Assembly: GCA_030611265.1 (NCBI GenBank)
Contig: JAUWQD010000018.1
Location: 1 to 48,168, forward strand
Direction of reading: 5' to 3'
DNA length: 48,168 bases
Source of the DNA: Methanosarcinaceae archaeon
GTDB taxonomy: Archaea; Halobacteriota; Methanosarcinia; Methanosarcinales; Methanosarcinaceae
Position 1 is the first letter of the stretch. Each line of letters begins with the position of its first letter. Positions 32,208-41,000 of this stretch are shown here, piece after piece. The translations under genes and the position numbers were made by a program. Below the pieces are notes generated by a model. The model searched no databases and had not been told where the DNA came from. It worked only from the letters and a program-made list of their open reading frames with translations.

Positions 32208-32693
32208 ATGACTTCATTCAGAACTAATAAACAAGGAAAAGCATATCCCCTGAATCCACGTCAACCAAAACAATCCATACACCAAAACTTTTTTGATAAA
32301 CCTATCCCTACACAAAAAACTATGATTTACGGTGCATTTGCATGGTATGGCTGCCATGTTATCCCCGATAAATGCTTACTAATAAATGGATTTAATATAG
32401 CTTACAAAATATACAAACAAAAACCACTAAATAGACTATATGAAGATCAGATCGAAGATATAGTAAAATTAGGAATACAAAAATTTACCTCAACTGTTGC
32501 CGAAGACGAAATAAACAAAGTTTCAAAAGAAATAATTGTCCAAGTTAATAAGAGTGGTCTTATAAACAATATTTCTAAAAATACAAAGATAAATGAAAAT
32601 ATTATTAAAGACATTATGGGGGGGACTATTTCAATCTTATTAAAGGATAAGATTGAAAATGGTACTGGATTTTTAGTTAATAATATAATGTGA
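32208..32693 (+). CDS. Hypothetical protein, 161 residues
   Basis: Not recognised. The N-terminus is basic and proline-rich (NPRQPKQSIHQN), followed by a hydrophobic stretch (MIYGAFAWYGCHVI, about 39-52) that might be membrane associated, then a charged helical half. A TATA-like GGTATATTAAC at 32171-32181 is 25-30 nt before the ATG, again nearly leaderless. The codon use is AT-rich compared with neighbours, suggesting acquisition. It is followed after 4 nt by the 97-residue gene. Confidence 0.6.
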   Translation: MTSFRTNKQGKAYPLNPRQPKQSIHQNFFDKPIPTQKTMIYGAFAWYGCHVIPDKCLLINGFNIAYKIYKQKPLNRLYEDQIEDIVKLGIQKFTSTVAEDEINKVSKEIIVQVNKSGLINNISKNTKINENIIKDIMGGTISILLKDKIENGTGFLVNNIM

Positions 32694-32697
32694 TATT

Positions 32698-32991
32698 ATG
32701 AAAAAATCAATTTCTACTCTAGATTATATTGTCAATATTTCAGCTAGAAAATTAGAATATCTTAAGTACATTGAAAAAACAGTACCTGCACTTAAGAAAC
32801 ATCAAGAAGCTATTAAAGACACTATAGCAAACATGGAGAATTCTGTTTTTCTAACACCCTATGAGATAAAAAATAAACATTTTCAAGAAAAAATAGTGTT
32901 CAATGGACAGAAAATTGAAGATAATTTTAAAGATACACTTGAAAAAAGGCATCCTGAACTTTACATTGATTTTTTAGAATTCTTTCTTTGA
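32698..32991 (+). CDS. Hypothetical protein, 97 residues
   Basis: Not recognised. It is helical, charged and has no signal peptide: SARKLEYLKYIEKTVPALKK could form a coiled coil, and the C-terminus is DFLEFFL. It begins 4 nt after the 161-residue gene and is presumably co-transcribed. A two-gene system of unknown type is possible. Confidence 0.6.
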   Translation: MKKSISTLDYIVNISARKLEYLKYIEKTVPALKKHQEAIKDTIANMENSVFLTPYEIKNKHFQEKIVFNGQKIEDNFKDTLEKRHPELYIDFLEFFL

Positions 32992-33076
32992 AATGAATAT
33001 ATAAGCGGTGTCTAATTTTAATTCTAAAAAACATAAATTATCCAAAAAGATTTGAGATGTGCTGATCATTGATATT

Positions 33077-33427
33077 TTAGTTTTCTTTGATTTTTTCATA
33101 AATTGTGTTAGCAAAAACATTGACAAAATCCTCTTTTTCAGGATATTCCGGACCCATTATGAAATCTAAATCATGCTTCCTATCCACGATATAAATTCCA
33201 CATGATTGAGCTTCGTTCTGGTGAGGCTTGATGTGTTTCTCATACAAGTTCCAAAAGATATTAGCAACAACAATTAATTCCAATAATGCAGTAATTTCTA
33301 ATGAAACATTAATGTTTAACAAAATATTGAAGTCAAAAGAATCTGCAGATGAACCTGAATTTTTATTACTATCGATTCTGGTCAGATATATATTGTAATC
33401 AAATTTTTTTACCAATTCATCTTCCAA
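33077..33427 (-). CDS. Hypothetical protein with unclear 5' end
   Basis: From the TTG at 33427 this is 116 residues, with no recognised domain; it contains LLNINVSLEITALLELIVVAN (hydrophobic helix) and a C-terminal acidic helix. The same frame stays open upstream to 33550, giving a credible sequence (VHIEYGEFEIAIINADKKF), but with no ATG, GTG or TTG in it. A GGGGGTGTCC just there suggests a start in another frame. Either the gene is frameshifted, its 5' end was lost near tpiA, or it uses a rare start. A palindrome CCATATT-C-AATATGG (33492-33506) lies in this zone. Confidence 0.45.
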   Translation of the reverse strand: MEDELVKKFDYNIYLTRIDSNKNSGSSADSFDFNILLNINVSLEITALLELIVVANIFWNLYEKHIKPHQNEAQSCGIYIVDRKHDLDFIMGPEYPEKEDFVNVFANTIYEKIKEN

Positions 33428-33545
33428 TTCATCATAAAATAAAGATGAGTTGAATTTTTTATCTGCATTTATAATTGCAATTTCAAATTCTCCATATTCA
33501 ATATGGACACCCCCTAAATAGTAAACAACATAGATATTGGATTTT

Positions 33546-34229
<684 letters not shown>

Positions 34230-34356
34230 CTACTCCGATTGTGAAACAAATAACTGGTAACTAATAACTGATATGATAAACGGTAATTAATAATTAATGA
34301 TTGAAACTTTAACTTAAACTTGAAAAAAAAACAAAACAAAAAAAAATGAAAAGAAA

Positions 34357-34376
34357 ACGTGTGATGAATCACACGT
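34357..34376 (-). terminator. Terminator of fae-hps
   Basis: ACGTGTGAT-GA-ATCACACGT is a perfect 9-bp stem with a 2-nt loop. Read on the minus strand, directly after the fae-hps stop, it is followed by TTTTCTTTTC and a longer T-run. The whole spans 34330-34376. Confidence 0.75.
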
Positions 34377-34378
34377 AA

Positions 34379-35557
34379 TCAGAAATCGGTCATAACTCTG
34401 AACTGGTCGATCTCCGGCTTGTTCAAACCTTCGATGAACTGTTCTGCTACCTGTCTGACATCCTTTGAATTGGTGATCGCTCTTCCGACCACAAGTATAT
34501 CAGCACCTGCATCCAATGCAGCAGGTATCGTGTCAACACGGACACCGCCGGCAACTGCCACCAGTATCTTTGGAGACAATGCCTTGATACCTTCAATGCT
34601 GCCCCATGCGTGTTCGGTCTCTTCGATATCGATCGCGCGGTGGAGTTCAACAACATCAGGCAGATCATCGAGTTGTTTCAATACAGATACAGGGTCAGGC
34701 TGGTTCAGCGTGTCCATAACTGCATAGATGCCTGTCTTGTGTGCTTCCTCAATTACCTTGTTGATGGTTGCGATAGGTGCGAGTGCTGAAACAACAATTG
34801 CGTCTGCGGTTGCATCTGCAACCATGCGAGCCTCAAGGTTTCCTGTATCAAGGGTCTTAAGGTCTGCCACAATAAATGCATCGGGTTTTGCTTCCCTGAG
34901 TTTTGTAATTACATCCACACCATAGCGTTTGATAAGAGGTGTGCCTGCTTCAAGGATCAGGTGGTCGCTGTTTGGCAACTGTTTGATGACATTGAGTATC
35001 GCATCAATGTTTGGATTGTCAAGTGCAACCTGAAGATATGGTGCATCCCAGAGTCTTGTGACCTTGAATCCCATGATAGCGTGTGCTGCCCTGTCTTTTT
35101 CATCGAGTACTGTGTCGATGTCAGGGAAACTTGCAAGTGCGCGTTTGAGTGCCAATTTTGTTGCTCCGTAGTTGTACCTGTATATCCTGTTGTAACTGGT
35201 TGCCTGCGGGTGAATGAAAACGCTTGCTACGATTACAAGATCTTCAACCTGGTCTTTTGGGATCATTCCTTCCTCAACAGCATCTGCCACCGCTTTAGCA
35301 ACAGCAGCCTGTGCAGGACCGAATATCTGTGCGGCCTGGTCCATATCCTTCACCGTGACTTTCGGTACGATCAATGTGGCCGGTTTTGTTGGCAGGTTTG
35401 GACGGATAACCGAGAGCAAAGGTGTGTGCCCTGCTGAGAGTTGGGTCATTCCGTTTGCAAATGCCTGTCCGACAGGACCCTCCTTGTCTCCGATCATAAG
35501 ATCAACGTGTGCGAGTTCTGGTTCCTCGCCTATTAGTGCTTCTCCGATTAGTAACAT
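34379..35557 (-). CDS. fae-hps: Bifunctional formaldehyde-activating enzyme / hexulose-6-phosphate synthase
   Basis: A 392-residue fusion. The N-terminal Fae domain (1 to about 165) condenses formaldehyde with tetrahydromethanopterin; catalytic His17 is in [10 protein letters not shown]. The C-terminal Hps domain (about 170-392) makes or cleaves hexulose 6-phosphate; [14 protein letters not shown] (about 262-275) and [12 protein letters not shown] are typical. In methanogens it supplies ribulose 5-phosphate by the reverse ribulose monophosphate route while returning formaldehyde to C1 metabolism. AAGGAG lies 7 nt before the ATG. tpiA is next downstream, linking triose and pentose supply. Confidence 0.97.
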   Translation of the reverse strand: MLLIGEALIGEEPELAHVDLMIGDKEGPVGQAFANGMTQLSAGHTPLLSVIRPNLPTKPATLIVPKVTVKDMDQAAQIFGPAQAAVAKAVADAVEEGMIPKDQVEDLVIVASVFIHPQATSYNRIYRYNYGATKLALKRALASFPDIDTVLDEKDRAAHAIMGFKVTRLWDAPYLQVALDNPNIDAILNVIKQLPNSDHLILEAGTPLIKRYGVDVITKLREAKPDAFIVADLKTLDTGNLEARMVADATADAIVVSALAPIATINKVIEEAHKTGIYAVMDTLNQPDPVSVLKQLDDLPDVVELHRAIDIEETEHAWGSIEGIKALSPKILVAVAGGVRVDTIPAALDAGADILVVGRAITNSKDVRQVAEQFIEGLNKPEIDQFRVMTDF

Positions 35558-35590
35558 AATACTCCTTCAATTGCGTTAATTGTTATTACT

Positions 35591-35600
35591 GTATATATGA
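35591..35600 (-). promoter_or_regulatory. TATA box of fae-hps
   Basis: On the minus strand CATATATACAG spans this site, about 38-40 nt before the ATG at 35557, giving a leader of roughly 12-15 nt that just contains the ribosome-binding site. Confidence 0.45.
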
Positions 35601-35805
35601 GTATCTTACGTAAATAATGATATTAGTATCTTTATATTTGCGGGACTGGCGATGAGGGCGGAAAATAGATGTGAATGACATAAAAACAGCATCTAAAGGC
35701 ATCTTGCAGCCATCCATTAAAGATACTGTTCGATAAACCAATCAAAACAAGTACAATGATGATCCTTGAATCTTAATAGTTTAAGATTACTTATTCATCA
35801 ATTGT

Positions 35806-35928
35806 TTATTGGACGGACGTCACACGTCCACATTGTCTACAATGTTGTAGAATATTCAAACCAATTTTCTGCCGCTTAAGCGGTGATTTACATTTTTTGC
35901 AGATGTTTTTGGCAACTTTTTCCATCAT
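35806..35928 (-). CDS. Mini zinc-ribbon protein, 40 residues (copy 1B)
   Basis: The peptide MMEKVAKNICKKCKSPLKRQ continues KIGLNILQHCRQCGRVTSVQ. Two CxxC pairs (CKKC at 10-13, CRQC at 30-33) spaced by 16 residues form a rubredoxin- or ribbon-like zinc knuckle. GAGGTGAGG stands before the ATG, and the gene starts 7 nt after copy 1A. It is too short to be picked up by many annotations, but an equally intact copy exists at 36621-36743, which supports a real protein. Small zinc ribbons of this type may bind nucleic acid or a protein partner. Confidence 0.75.
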   Translation of the reverse strand: MMEKVAKNICKKCKSPLKRQKIGLNILQHCRQCGRVTSVQ

Positions 35929-35935
35929 CCTCACC

Positions 35936-36073
35936 TCATGCGAAAATCATTATCGAATCAAACCTTGCAGTTCCTTTTTTGGTCCAATATTTACAGACAC
36001 TACAAACCTGCATGTTGTTGCTGTTCATTTCTAATTCAGAATCACATTTTGGGCATTTTTTCAGTGTATCCAT
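35936..36073 (-). CDS. Mini zinc-ribbon protein, 45 residues (copy 1A)
   Basis: The protein MDTLKKCPKCDSELEMNSNN continues MQVCSVCKYWTKKGTARFDS, then IMIFA. CPKC (7-10) and CSVC (24-27) form one zinc ribbon. A strong GGAGG precedes the ATG at 36073. The partner gene 1B follows after 7 nt, so the two are likely translated together. A TATA-like CATTTAAAATG near 36131-36141 is plausible, with an inverted repeat TTACTTT/AAAGTAA next to it. A near-identical pair lies about 815 bp away. Confidence 0.75.
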   Translation of the reverse strand: MDTLKKCPKCDSELEMNSNNMQVCSVCKYWTKKGTARFDSIMIFA

Positions 36074-36261
36074 GTTTTAATTCCTCCTAAATTTGGATGT
36101 ACCAGATTTACTTTTGAAATTGAAAGTAAGCATTTTAAATGTTGTACTGTTTTTATTAACAGTTACACATTGTCACAATTGCAGATATACATTTCGGCTT
36201 ATTTTTAGATGTGCCAACATGGGCAAAGATAATATGGAAATTATCAGGCTTTAATATTTTA

Positions 36262-36438
36262 TCAGCGTCTGCCAATGACATCCTTTACCAAATAGTACGG
36301 CAAACACGGTGCAACCCATTTCATGAACGATAGATACTCCAGCCTGCCTGTAGCGAGGTGAATGAACTTGTTTAACAGTGATCCATTGTTGACCAGTATC
36401 CTCGATGATAGATTCGAATAGCTATAGAACAAATTTGA
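36262..36438 (-). pseudogene. Decayed copy of the 3' end of the reductase gene
   Basis: About 58 codons and a TGA give FYSYSNLSSRILVNNGSLLN, then KFIHLATGRLEYLSFMKWVA and PCLPYYLVKDVIGRR. This matches the last part of the reductase at 37226-38386 (FYRFPNLSYRILVDNEPLLN, then KFIHLATGRPSYFSFIKWIA) with many substitutions. There is no upstream part and no start. It shows the duplication of the reductase tail together with the zinc-ribbon pair. Confidence 0.85.
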
Positions 36439-36620
36439 AAGTACGAGAAAATTCTCCCTACGGTCGAATTAACTCGCACTATATATTTATAAAATATATA
36501 TTATGAAAAAATATAACAACGGTATCTTGCAGTTACGTATTAAAGATACCGTTCGGCAAACCAATCAAACAAAATACAATGATGACACTTGAATCTTAAG
36601 ATAACTTATTCACCAATCGT

Positions 36621-36743
36621 TTATTGTACGGACGTTACACGTCCGCAGTGTCTGCAATGGTTTAGAACATTTAATCCAATTACCTGTCGCTTAAACGGTG
36701 TTTTACATTTTTTGCAGATGTTTTTGGCAACTTTTTCCATCAT
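36621..36743 (-). CDS. Mini zinc-ribbon protein, 40 residues (copy 2B)
   Basis: MMEKVAKNICKKCKTPFKRQ then VIGLNVLNHCRHCGRVTSVQ, with CKKC and CRHC pairs. It is the counterpart of 35806-35928; six residues differ, all outside the cysteines. The first half of the nucleotide sequence is identical between copies, while the second half has many silent and replacement changes, which points to selection on the protein and to local gene conversion. Confidence 0.75.
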   Translation of the reverse strand: MMEKVAKNICKKCKTPFKRQVIGLNVLNHCRHCGRVTSVQ

Positions 36744-36750
36744 CCTCACC

Positions 36751-36888
36751 TCATGCGAAAATCATTATCGAATCAAACCTTGCAGTTCCTTTTTTGGTCC
36801 AATATTTACAAACCCCACAGACCTGCACATTGTCACTGTTCATTTTCAATTCCGAATTGCATTTTGGGCATTTTTTCAATATATCCAT
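36751..36888 (-). CDS. Mini zinc-ribbon protein, 45 residues (copy 2A)
   Basis: MDILKKCPKCNSELKMNSDN then VQVCGVCKYWTKKGTARFDS and IMIFA, with CPKC and CGVC pairs. It is the counterpart of 35936-36073 and begins 7 nt before copy 2B. The ribosome-binding site is weaker (GAGTGGA). It lies downstream of the reductase gene, about 340 bp away, and may be read from the same or its own promoter. Confidence 0.75.
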   Translation of the reverse strand: MDILKKCPKCNSELKMNSDNVQVCGVCKYWTKKGTARFDSIMIFA

Positions 36889-37225
36889 ATTTCCACTCTC
36901 CATTATTTATGCGAACACATCGTTTGAAGATTACTTACCGTATTAGTGATGCATCTGATTGGACACTATAATAAGGCCAATTGCACAATACAGACGTAAC
37001 TCAAACCTATGCGTGTTTTACTCCCCAACACGCTGAGTTTGCGTAGTGATTCGAAACAGTAGTTTCAAATTACTACTTATTAATAAGCACCATTTCATAT
37101 AAATTTTGTCATGGATTTTTATAGATTTAATTGTTATAAAAATCGTAAAAAATTGTTTTCAACTTCAATTTTTCAGTTTATACGCCGCACATGCAGTTCT
37201 TATTTACACAGTGCGTGCATAAGTT
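36889..37225. other. Region between the reductase and zinc-ribbon copy 2
   Basis: No gene is seen. Nested inverted repeats, AACTCA (36998-37003)/TGAGTT (37034-37039) and CGTGTT (37012-37017)/AACACG (37027-37032), form a stem with a TTACTCCCC loop. A second stem AGTAGT/ACTACT follows at about 37056-37075. They could process or terminate the reductase transcript. Confidence 0.5.
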
Positions 37226-38386
37226 CTAGCAACGCCTGCCAATGATATTTTTTGCCACATAATACGGTAGGCGTGGTGCAATCCATTTTATGAACGAAAA
37301 GTAACTCGGCCGGCCTGTGGCGAGGTGGATGAACTTATTCAATAACGGTTCATTGTCTACCAGTATTCTGTATGAAAGGTTCGGGAATCGGTAGAACATT
37401 TCCGAAAAATTGTATGAATGTTTTAGGTTAGGCAAAAAAGAGTCCATACATCTTTTGTGATAGGATGAGAGCGAACCCTGTGAAAAATCGTCCTTTCGAT
37501 ATGCCTCAATTACGGTTTCTGCTGCCATATTCCCCGATGCGATCGCATACGTCATCCCCTCGCCCAAAAATGCATCAACATATCCGGCTGCATCCCCTAC
37601 AAGCAATATGCGGTTTGCATATGTTTTCCTGTCCAATCCGCCAATCGGCAGGAAATGTCCTCTGGGTTTTACATTTGCATAATCAAAACCAAGCCCCTTG
37701 ATAAAAGATCGATAAGCATCGATAGGTCTTGAAAAATCCTGACTCCTGTTAGCAATTCCGACAGAGAAATGCCCATCCTTTGGAAATACCCAGCCATACC
37801 CTTTTGGAACAACACCAAAATGAAATTCGCCTTTGTTCAGGATATACTCATCTATGCACTCATTTGATGCAGGTATTTCTGCCTCAAGCGCAAAACAGAT
37901 TTCCTGTGGTGTGAAAGGCGGCCTCACATTCTTTGCGCATACGCTGTTCACACCGTCTGCACCGATCACCACCTTTGATCTGAAGGTACCTTCTGTGGTT
38001 TCAACAACAACGCAGTCCTCACCTGTGTGCGTAGATATTACACGCACACCCTCAATGAGTTCTGCACTGGCATCAACAGCACAATTGGCGAGGTGGTGAT
38101 CTAACTTGTCACGAGATACCATAATACTTAGACGCTCGCGTGCCTCTGATTCAAGACTGCATGTCTTGTACCTGATCCTTGCACCAAAGCATTCACGCTC
38201 AATGAGCGAATTCGGAAGTTTTATACCAAGATTTGATAGTGCGTGTTCAGATAATGCGCCGCCACATGGTTTCACTCTTGGAAGCGCCTCTTTCTCAACA
38301 ATCAATGTATCAAGCCCTGCTGCTGCGATGTGGCGTGCGGCTGTTGAGCCTGCCGGACCGGTGCCGATGACTATTGCGTCGTACAT
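37226..38386 (-). CDS. Geranylgeranyl reductase family flavoprotein
   Basis: A 386-residue FAD-dependent oxidoreductase. The dinucleotide fold is GTGPAGSTAARHIA (8-21), the family loop is RVKPCGGALS (37-46, with the conserved Cys), GYGWVFPK (about 198-205) is the substrate-facing PxxYxWxFP-like motif, and LLVGDAAGYVDAFLGEGMTYA (about 262-282) closes the FAD site. Such enzymes saturate the isoprenoid chains of archaeal ether lipids or of menaquinone-like molecules. Several paralogues exist per methanogen, so the exact substrate is open. It is oriented with the zinc-ribbon pairs, and its 3' end has been duplicated downstream. Confidence 0.92.
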   Translation of the reverse strand: MYDAIVIGTGPAGSTAARHIAAAGLDTLIVEKEALPRVKPCGGALSEHALSNLGIKLPNSLIERECFGARIRYKTCSLESEARERLSIMVSRDKLDHHLANCAVDASAELIEGVRVISTHTGEDCVVVETTEGTFRSKVVIGADGVNSVCAKNVRPPFTPQEICFALEAEIPASNECIDEYILNKGEFHFGVVPKGYGWVFPKDGHFSVGIANRSQDFSRPIDAYRSFIKGLGFDYANVKPRGHFLPIGGLDRKTYANRILLVGDAAGYVDAFLGEGMTYAIASGNMAAETVIEAYRKDDFSQGSLSSYHKRCMDSFLPNLKHSYNFSEMFYRFPNLSYRILVDNEPLLNKFIHLATGRPSYFSFIKWIAPRLPYYVAKNIIGRRC

Positions 38387-38594
38387 AATACAATCAATAG
38401 AACATACTCTGAAACACAGATAAATGTTTGTTTGTTTACTATAGTATATATTTTATAAGTATAATAGTGCGAAGATTTTCTCGTATGGAATTGTTAATCC
38501 AGTTTTGATACATGTAAAACGATGTTTAGCATGCATCGCTACCAATGCCAGTTTTTCCCGTTTAACTTCAATCAGATTCGAAGCTTAAGACATC

Positions 38595-38603
38595 TATTTA
38601 TAA
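38595..38603 (+). promoter_or_regulatory. TATA box of the DUF4139 gene
   Basis: ATTTATAAC lies about 26 bases before the ATG at 38625, which predicts a leaderless transcript; no ribosome-binding site is present. Confidence 0.5.
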
Positions 38604-38624
38604 CACAGTATCCAATCCTCATAC

Positions 38625-40085
38625 ATGGCATTGAACAAAATTTTTGTCGCCGCCATGCTGATGATCGTGGTCTTTGCATTCGCAATCTCGCCAGGTCAGC
38701 AGGATGCGGGGGCAGATGGAAAAAACATTGTAACGCATTCGAGCATTGTTACAGTATCAGACCCATACAGCGCACTTTTCATGATAGCAACTGCACAAGG
38801 GGGGATGTCTGAAGATACCGAGGTCACTGTGTATAATCAGGACCTTGCTCTTGTAAAGGAAAAGAGGAACGTGGACCTTGATGCAGGATACAACAGCATT
38901 GAGTATGTTGATGTCGCATCCCGCATCGATCCTACCTCTGTCATGTTCGAGGATACAAGATATCCCAGCACTTTCGTTGCAGAGCAGAATTACCAATACG
39001 ACCTTGTGAGCAGCAGTAAACTGCTTGACAAGTATCTTGACAAGGAAATATCGGCAACCGATAGTGATGGTACGACATATACGGGAACACTTTTGAGCCA
39101 CGGAAACGGGATTGTTCTGAAAACCGACGGTGGTGTGGTATCATTGACCGATATCTCCAAGATAGAGTATCCTGATGCTGCCGGATTGTTGACTAAACCG
39201 ACACTTGTTTGGCAGGTATATTCACCTGTTGCAGGTAGCCGTGATGTGCTGACATCATACCTGACAGGCGGAATGTCATGGAAAGCGAACTACATTGTGA
39301 AGACAAATGCAGCAGATACAAAAGCGGATGTGACTGCATGGGTATCTATTGATAACAAGGCAGGTACGTCATTCAATAATGCAAAACTCAAACTGGTGGC
39401 GGGAGATATACACCGCGTGTATGACCGACCGGTTCAATTTGCAGGCTTTATGTATGATATGGATTCCGTTGCCAAGGCTGTGCCTGAAAGTTTTGCAGAG
39501 GAGAGCCTGTTTGAGTACCACCTCTATACTCTGGATCGAACTACGACCCTGAAGAACAATGAGATCAAACAGATATCACTGCTCAGTGCCGATGATGTGC
39601 CTGTGAACAAGGAATTCATTTTCGATGGTACGCAGGATAGTAAGGTGCGTGTGGTTCTGGAGATGACTAATTCAGAGGATATGGGACTTGGCATGCCGCT
39701 TCCCAAAGGTGTTGTGAGGGTATATAAGGCAGACACTTCAGGACAACTTCAGTTCCTTGGTGAGGATGAGATTGACCACACCGCAAAGGATGAAGATGTG
39801 CGCGTGTTTGTCGGAAATGCATTTGATATTACGGGTGAGCGAAAGCAGACCGATTATCAGAGAATTGGTGAGGATGTCTACAGGGTGAGCAATGAGATTA
39901 CGATCAAGAATCACAAGTCGGAGTCGATTGATATTGTTGTTGTAGAACATCTTTATGGTGACTGGGATATCATTACAACATCCGATACTTACACAAAGAA
40001 GGATTCACGCACTATCGAGTATAGGATCTCGGTGCCTGCTGATGGAACAAAAACAGTGTCGTATACAGTAGAGTACACGTATTAA
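38625..40085 (+). CDS. Secreted DUF4139-domain protein
   Basis: A 486-residue exported protein. A signal peptide (NKIFVAAMLMIVVFAFAISP, cleaved near GADG) is followed by an N-terminal beta domain (VTVYNQDLALVKEKRNVDL, then GYNSIEYVDVASRIDPTSV, the start of DUF4140-like sequences) and a DUF4139 region (VWQVYSPVAGSRDVLTSYLT, then GGMSWKANYI). The last part resembles a beta-sandwich (ISVPADGTKTVSYTVEYTY). The family is widespread in bacteria and archaea and its role is unknown, probably at the surface. It ends at a clear terminator. Confidence 0.88.
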   Translation: MALNKIFVAAMLMIVVFAFAISPGQQDAGADGKNIVTHSSIVTVSDPYSALFMIATAQGGMSEDTEVTVYNQDLALVKEKRNVDLDAGYNSIEYVDVASRIDPTSVMFEDTRYPSTFVAEQNYQYDLVSSSKLLDKYLDKEISATDSDGTTYTGTLLSHGNGIVLKTDGGVVSLTDISKIEYPDAAGLLTKPTLVWQVYSPVAGSRDVLTSYLTGGMSWKANYIVKTNAADTKADVTAWVSIDNKAGTSFNNAKLKLVAGDIHRVYDRPVQFAGFMYDMDSVAKAVPESFAEESLFEYHLYTLDRTTTLKNNEIKQISLLSADDVPVNKEFIFDGTQDSKVRVVLEMTNSEDMGLGMPLPKGVVRVYKADTSGQLQFLGEDEIDHTAKDEDVRVFVGNAFDITGERKQTDYQRIGEDVYRVSNEITIKNHKSESIDIVVVEHLYGDWDIITTSDTYTKKDSRTIEYRISVPADGTKTVSYTVEYTY

Positions 40086-40102
40086 GGATTCTGGAGGAAG
40101 AT

Positions 40103-40138
40103 GAGCAGGACTGATAAACCTGCTCTCTTATTTTTTTT
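40103..40138 (+). terminator. Terminator of the DUF4139 gene
   Basis: GAGCAGG (40103-40109) and CCTGCTC (40119-40125) form a 7-bp stem with a 9-nt loop, followed by TCTTATTTTTTTTG. Confidence 0.8.
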
Positions 40139-40175
40139 GTGCCTGATATAATTCGTCATTCACAATCGTGGTATT

Positions 40176-40658
40176 TTATTTTGTAGGTGCCATGTACGCA
40201 ACATCGATTGATGTTAACAGTGTACTATTCGAACTGTCACGACCCACCATTGTCCCGGAAAATATTAAATTTTTTGAGCCGATCTTTATCTCATCACCAA
40301 TCTCAAAATCGTACGTATCCCCGAATATGTGCAATTTGCCCATGTTTGAAGAAGTTATTATTAGTTGATTCAACAATGCTCCTGTATTTTCTTCATTTTT
40401 ATACACGGGAATATCCATCTTCGATTTTTCGAAGTTGAGGACTTCATATGCCAGACAGGTTGGAACATAACCACCACACGGTCCTGTACGACTTTCAACC
40501 AATCCCAAAACCCTGAGGTTTTGCATCTGGTTACGAATTGTTCCTTCTGACCTTTTCACTGCTTTGGCAATTTCACTACTTTTCAAAGCCAATCCGCTCA
40601 TTCTATGGGTACGAACCACTGTTGAAATAATGTCTTTTTGTACAGGCCTTAAATCGAT
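40176..40658 (-). CDS. Winged-helix transcription regulator, apparent ATC start
   Basis: About 160 residues. The N-terminal winged helix has SSEIAKAVKRSEGTIRNQMQ then NLRVLGLVESRTGPCGGYVP, typical of Methanosarcinales regulators that in relatives carry CBS domains. The C-terminal part (about 95-160) is beta-rich and not recognised. The first ordinary start in frame is GTG at 40619, but that omits IDLRPVQKDIIST, the conserved first helix. Directly in front of that segment stands GGAGGTGA (40663-40670) with ideal spacing to ATC at 40658. I therefore place the start at ATC, with the GTG as alternative. It converges on the DUF4139 gene. Confidence 0.7.
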   Translation of the reverse strand: MDLRPVQKDIISTVVRTHRMSGLALKSSEIAKAVKRSEGTIRNQMQNLRVLGLVESRTGPCGGYVPTCLAYEVLNFEKSKMDIPVYKNEENTGALLNQLIITSSNMGKLHIFGDTYDFEIGDEIKIGSKNLIFSGTMVGRDSSNSTLLTSIDVAYMAPTK

Positions 40659-40670
40659 TTTATCACCTCC

Positions 40671-40966
40671 GTTTGTGTTACTAATTTATACAATCGTATT
40701 ACTAGTTAATAAACTTATCTAATGTTGTGCTATTATAGAGGGTAAACAACAGTTGTTTCAGCCGGAGTATTGACAATAAACACACATATTGCAAAGTACA
40801 AGATAGGGATATCTATCAAATAAAAATAATAACCCATGGAGAAGGCAGAATTATATCTGCCCTCACCATTTGTACTCCCCAACCCGCATATAGTTGTTTA
40901 TACGTACCACACGTATACACCATCATAGACTTGCCCCCATATATATGTTCTGAGTATTTTGAAAAT
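40671..40966. other. Intergenic region between the regulator and the DedA gene
   Basis: No gene is seen. It contains the regulator's TATA-like TGTATAAATT (40682-40691, minus strand), a palindrome-like ACAACAGTTGTTTC near 40747-40760, and CGTACCACACGTATAC near 40903-40918. The DNA is AT-rich. Confidence 0.45.
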
Positions 40967-40978
40967 AATTATATATGT
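40967..40978 (+). promoter_or_regulatory. TATA box of the DedA-like gene
   Basis: AATTATATATG is centred about 28 bases before the ATG at 41001, so the mRNA would be leaderless; no ribosome-binding site is seen. Confidence 0.5.
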
Positions 40979-41000
40979 TGTGATAGATTGATGTAACCAC

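Noticed and set aside
36589-36927. Plus-strand ORF over the zinc-ribbon copy 2
   Set aside because: It is the antisense shadow of the two zinc-ribbon genes, which have conserved cysteines and ribosome-binding sites.
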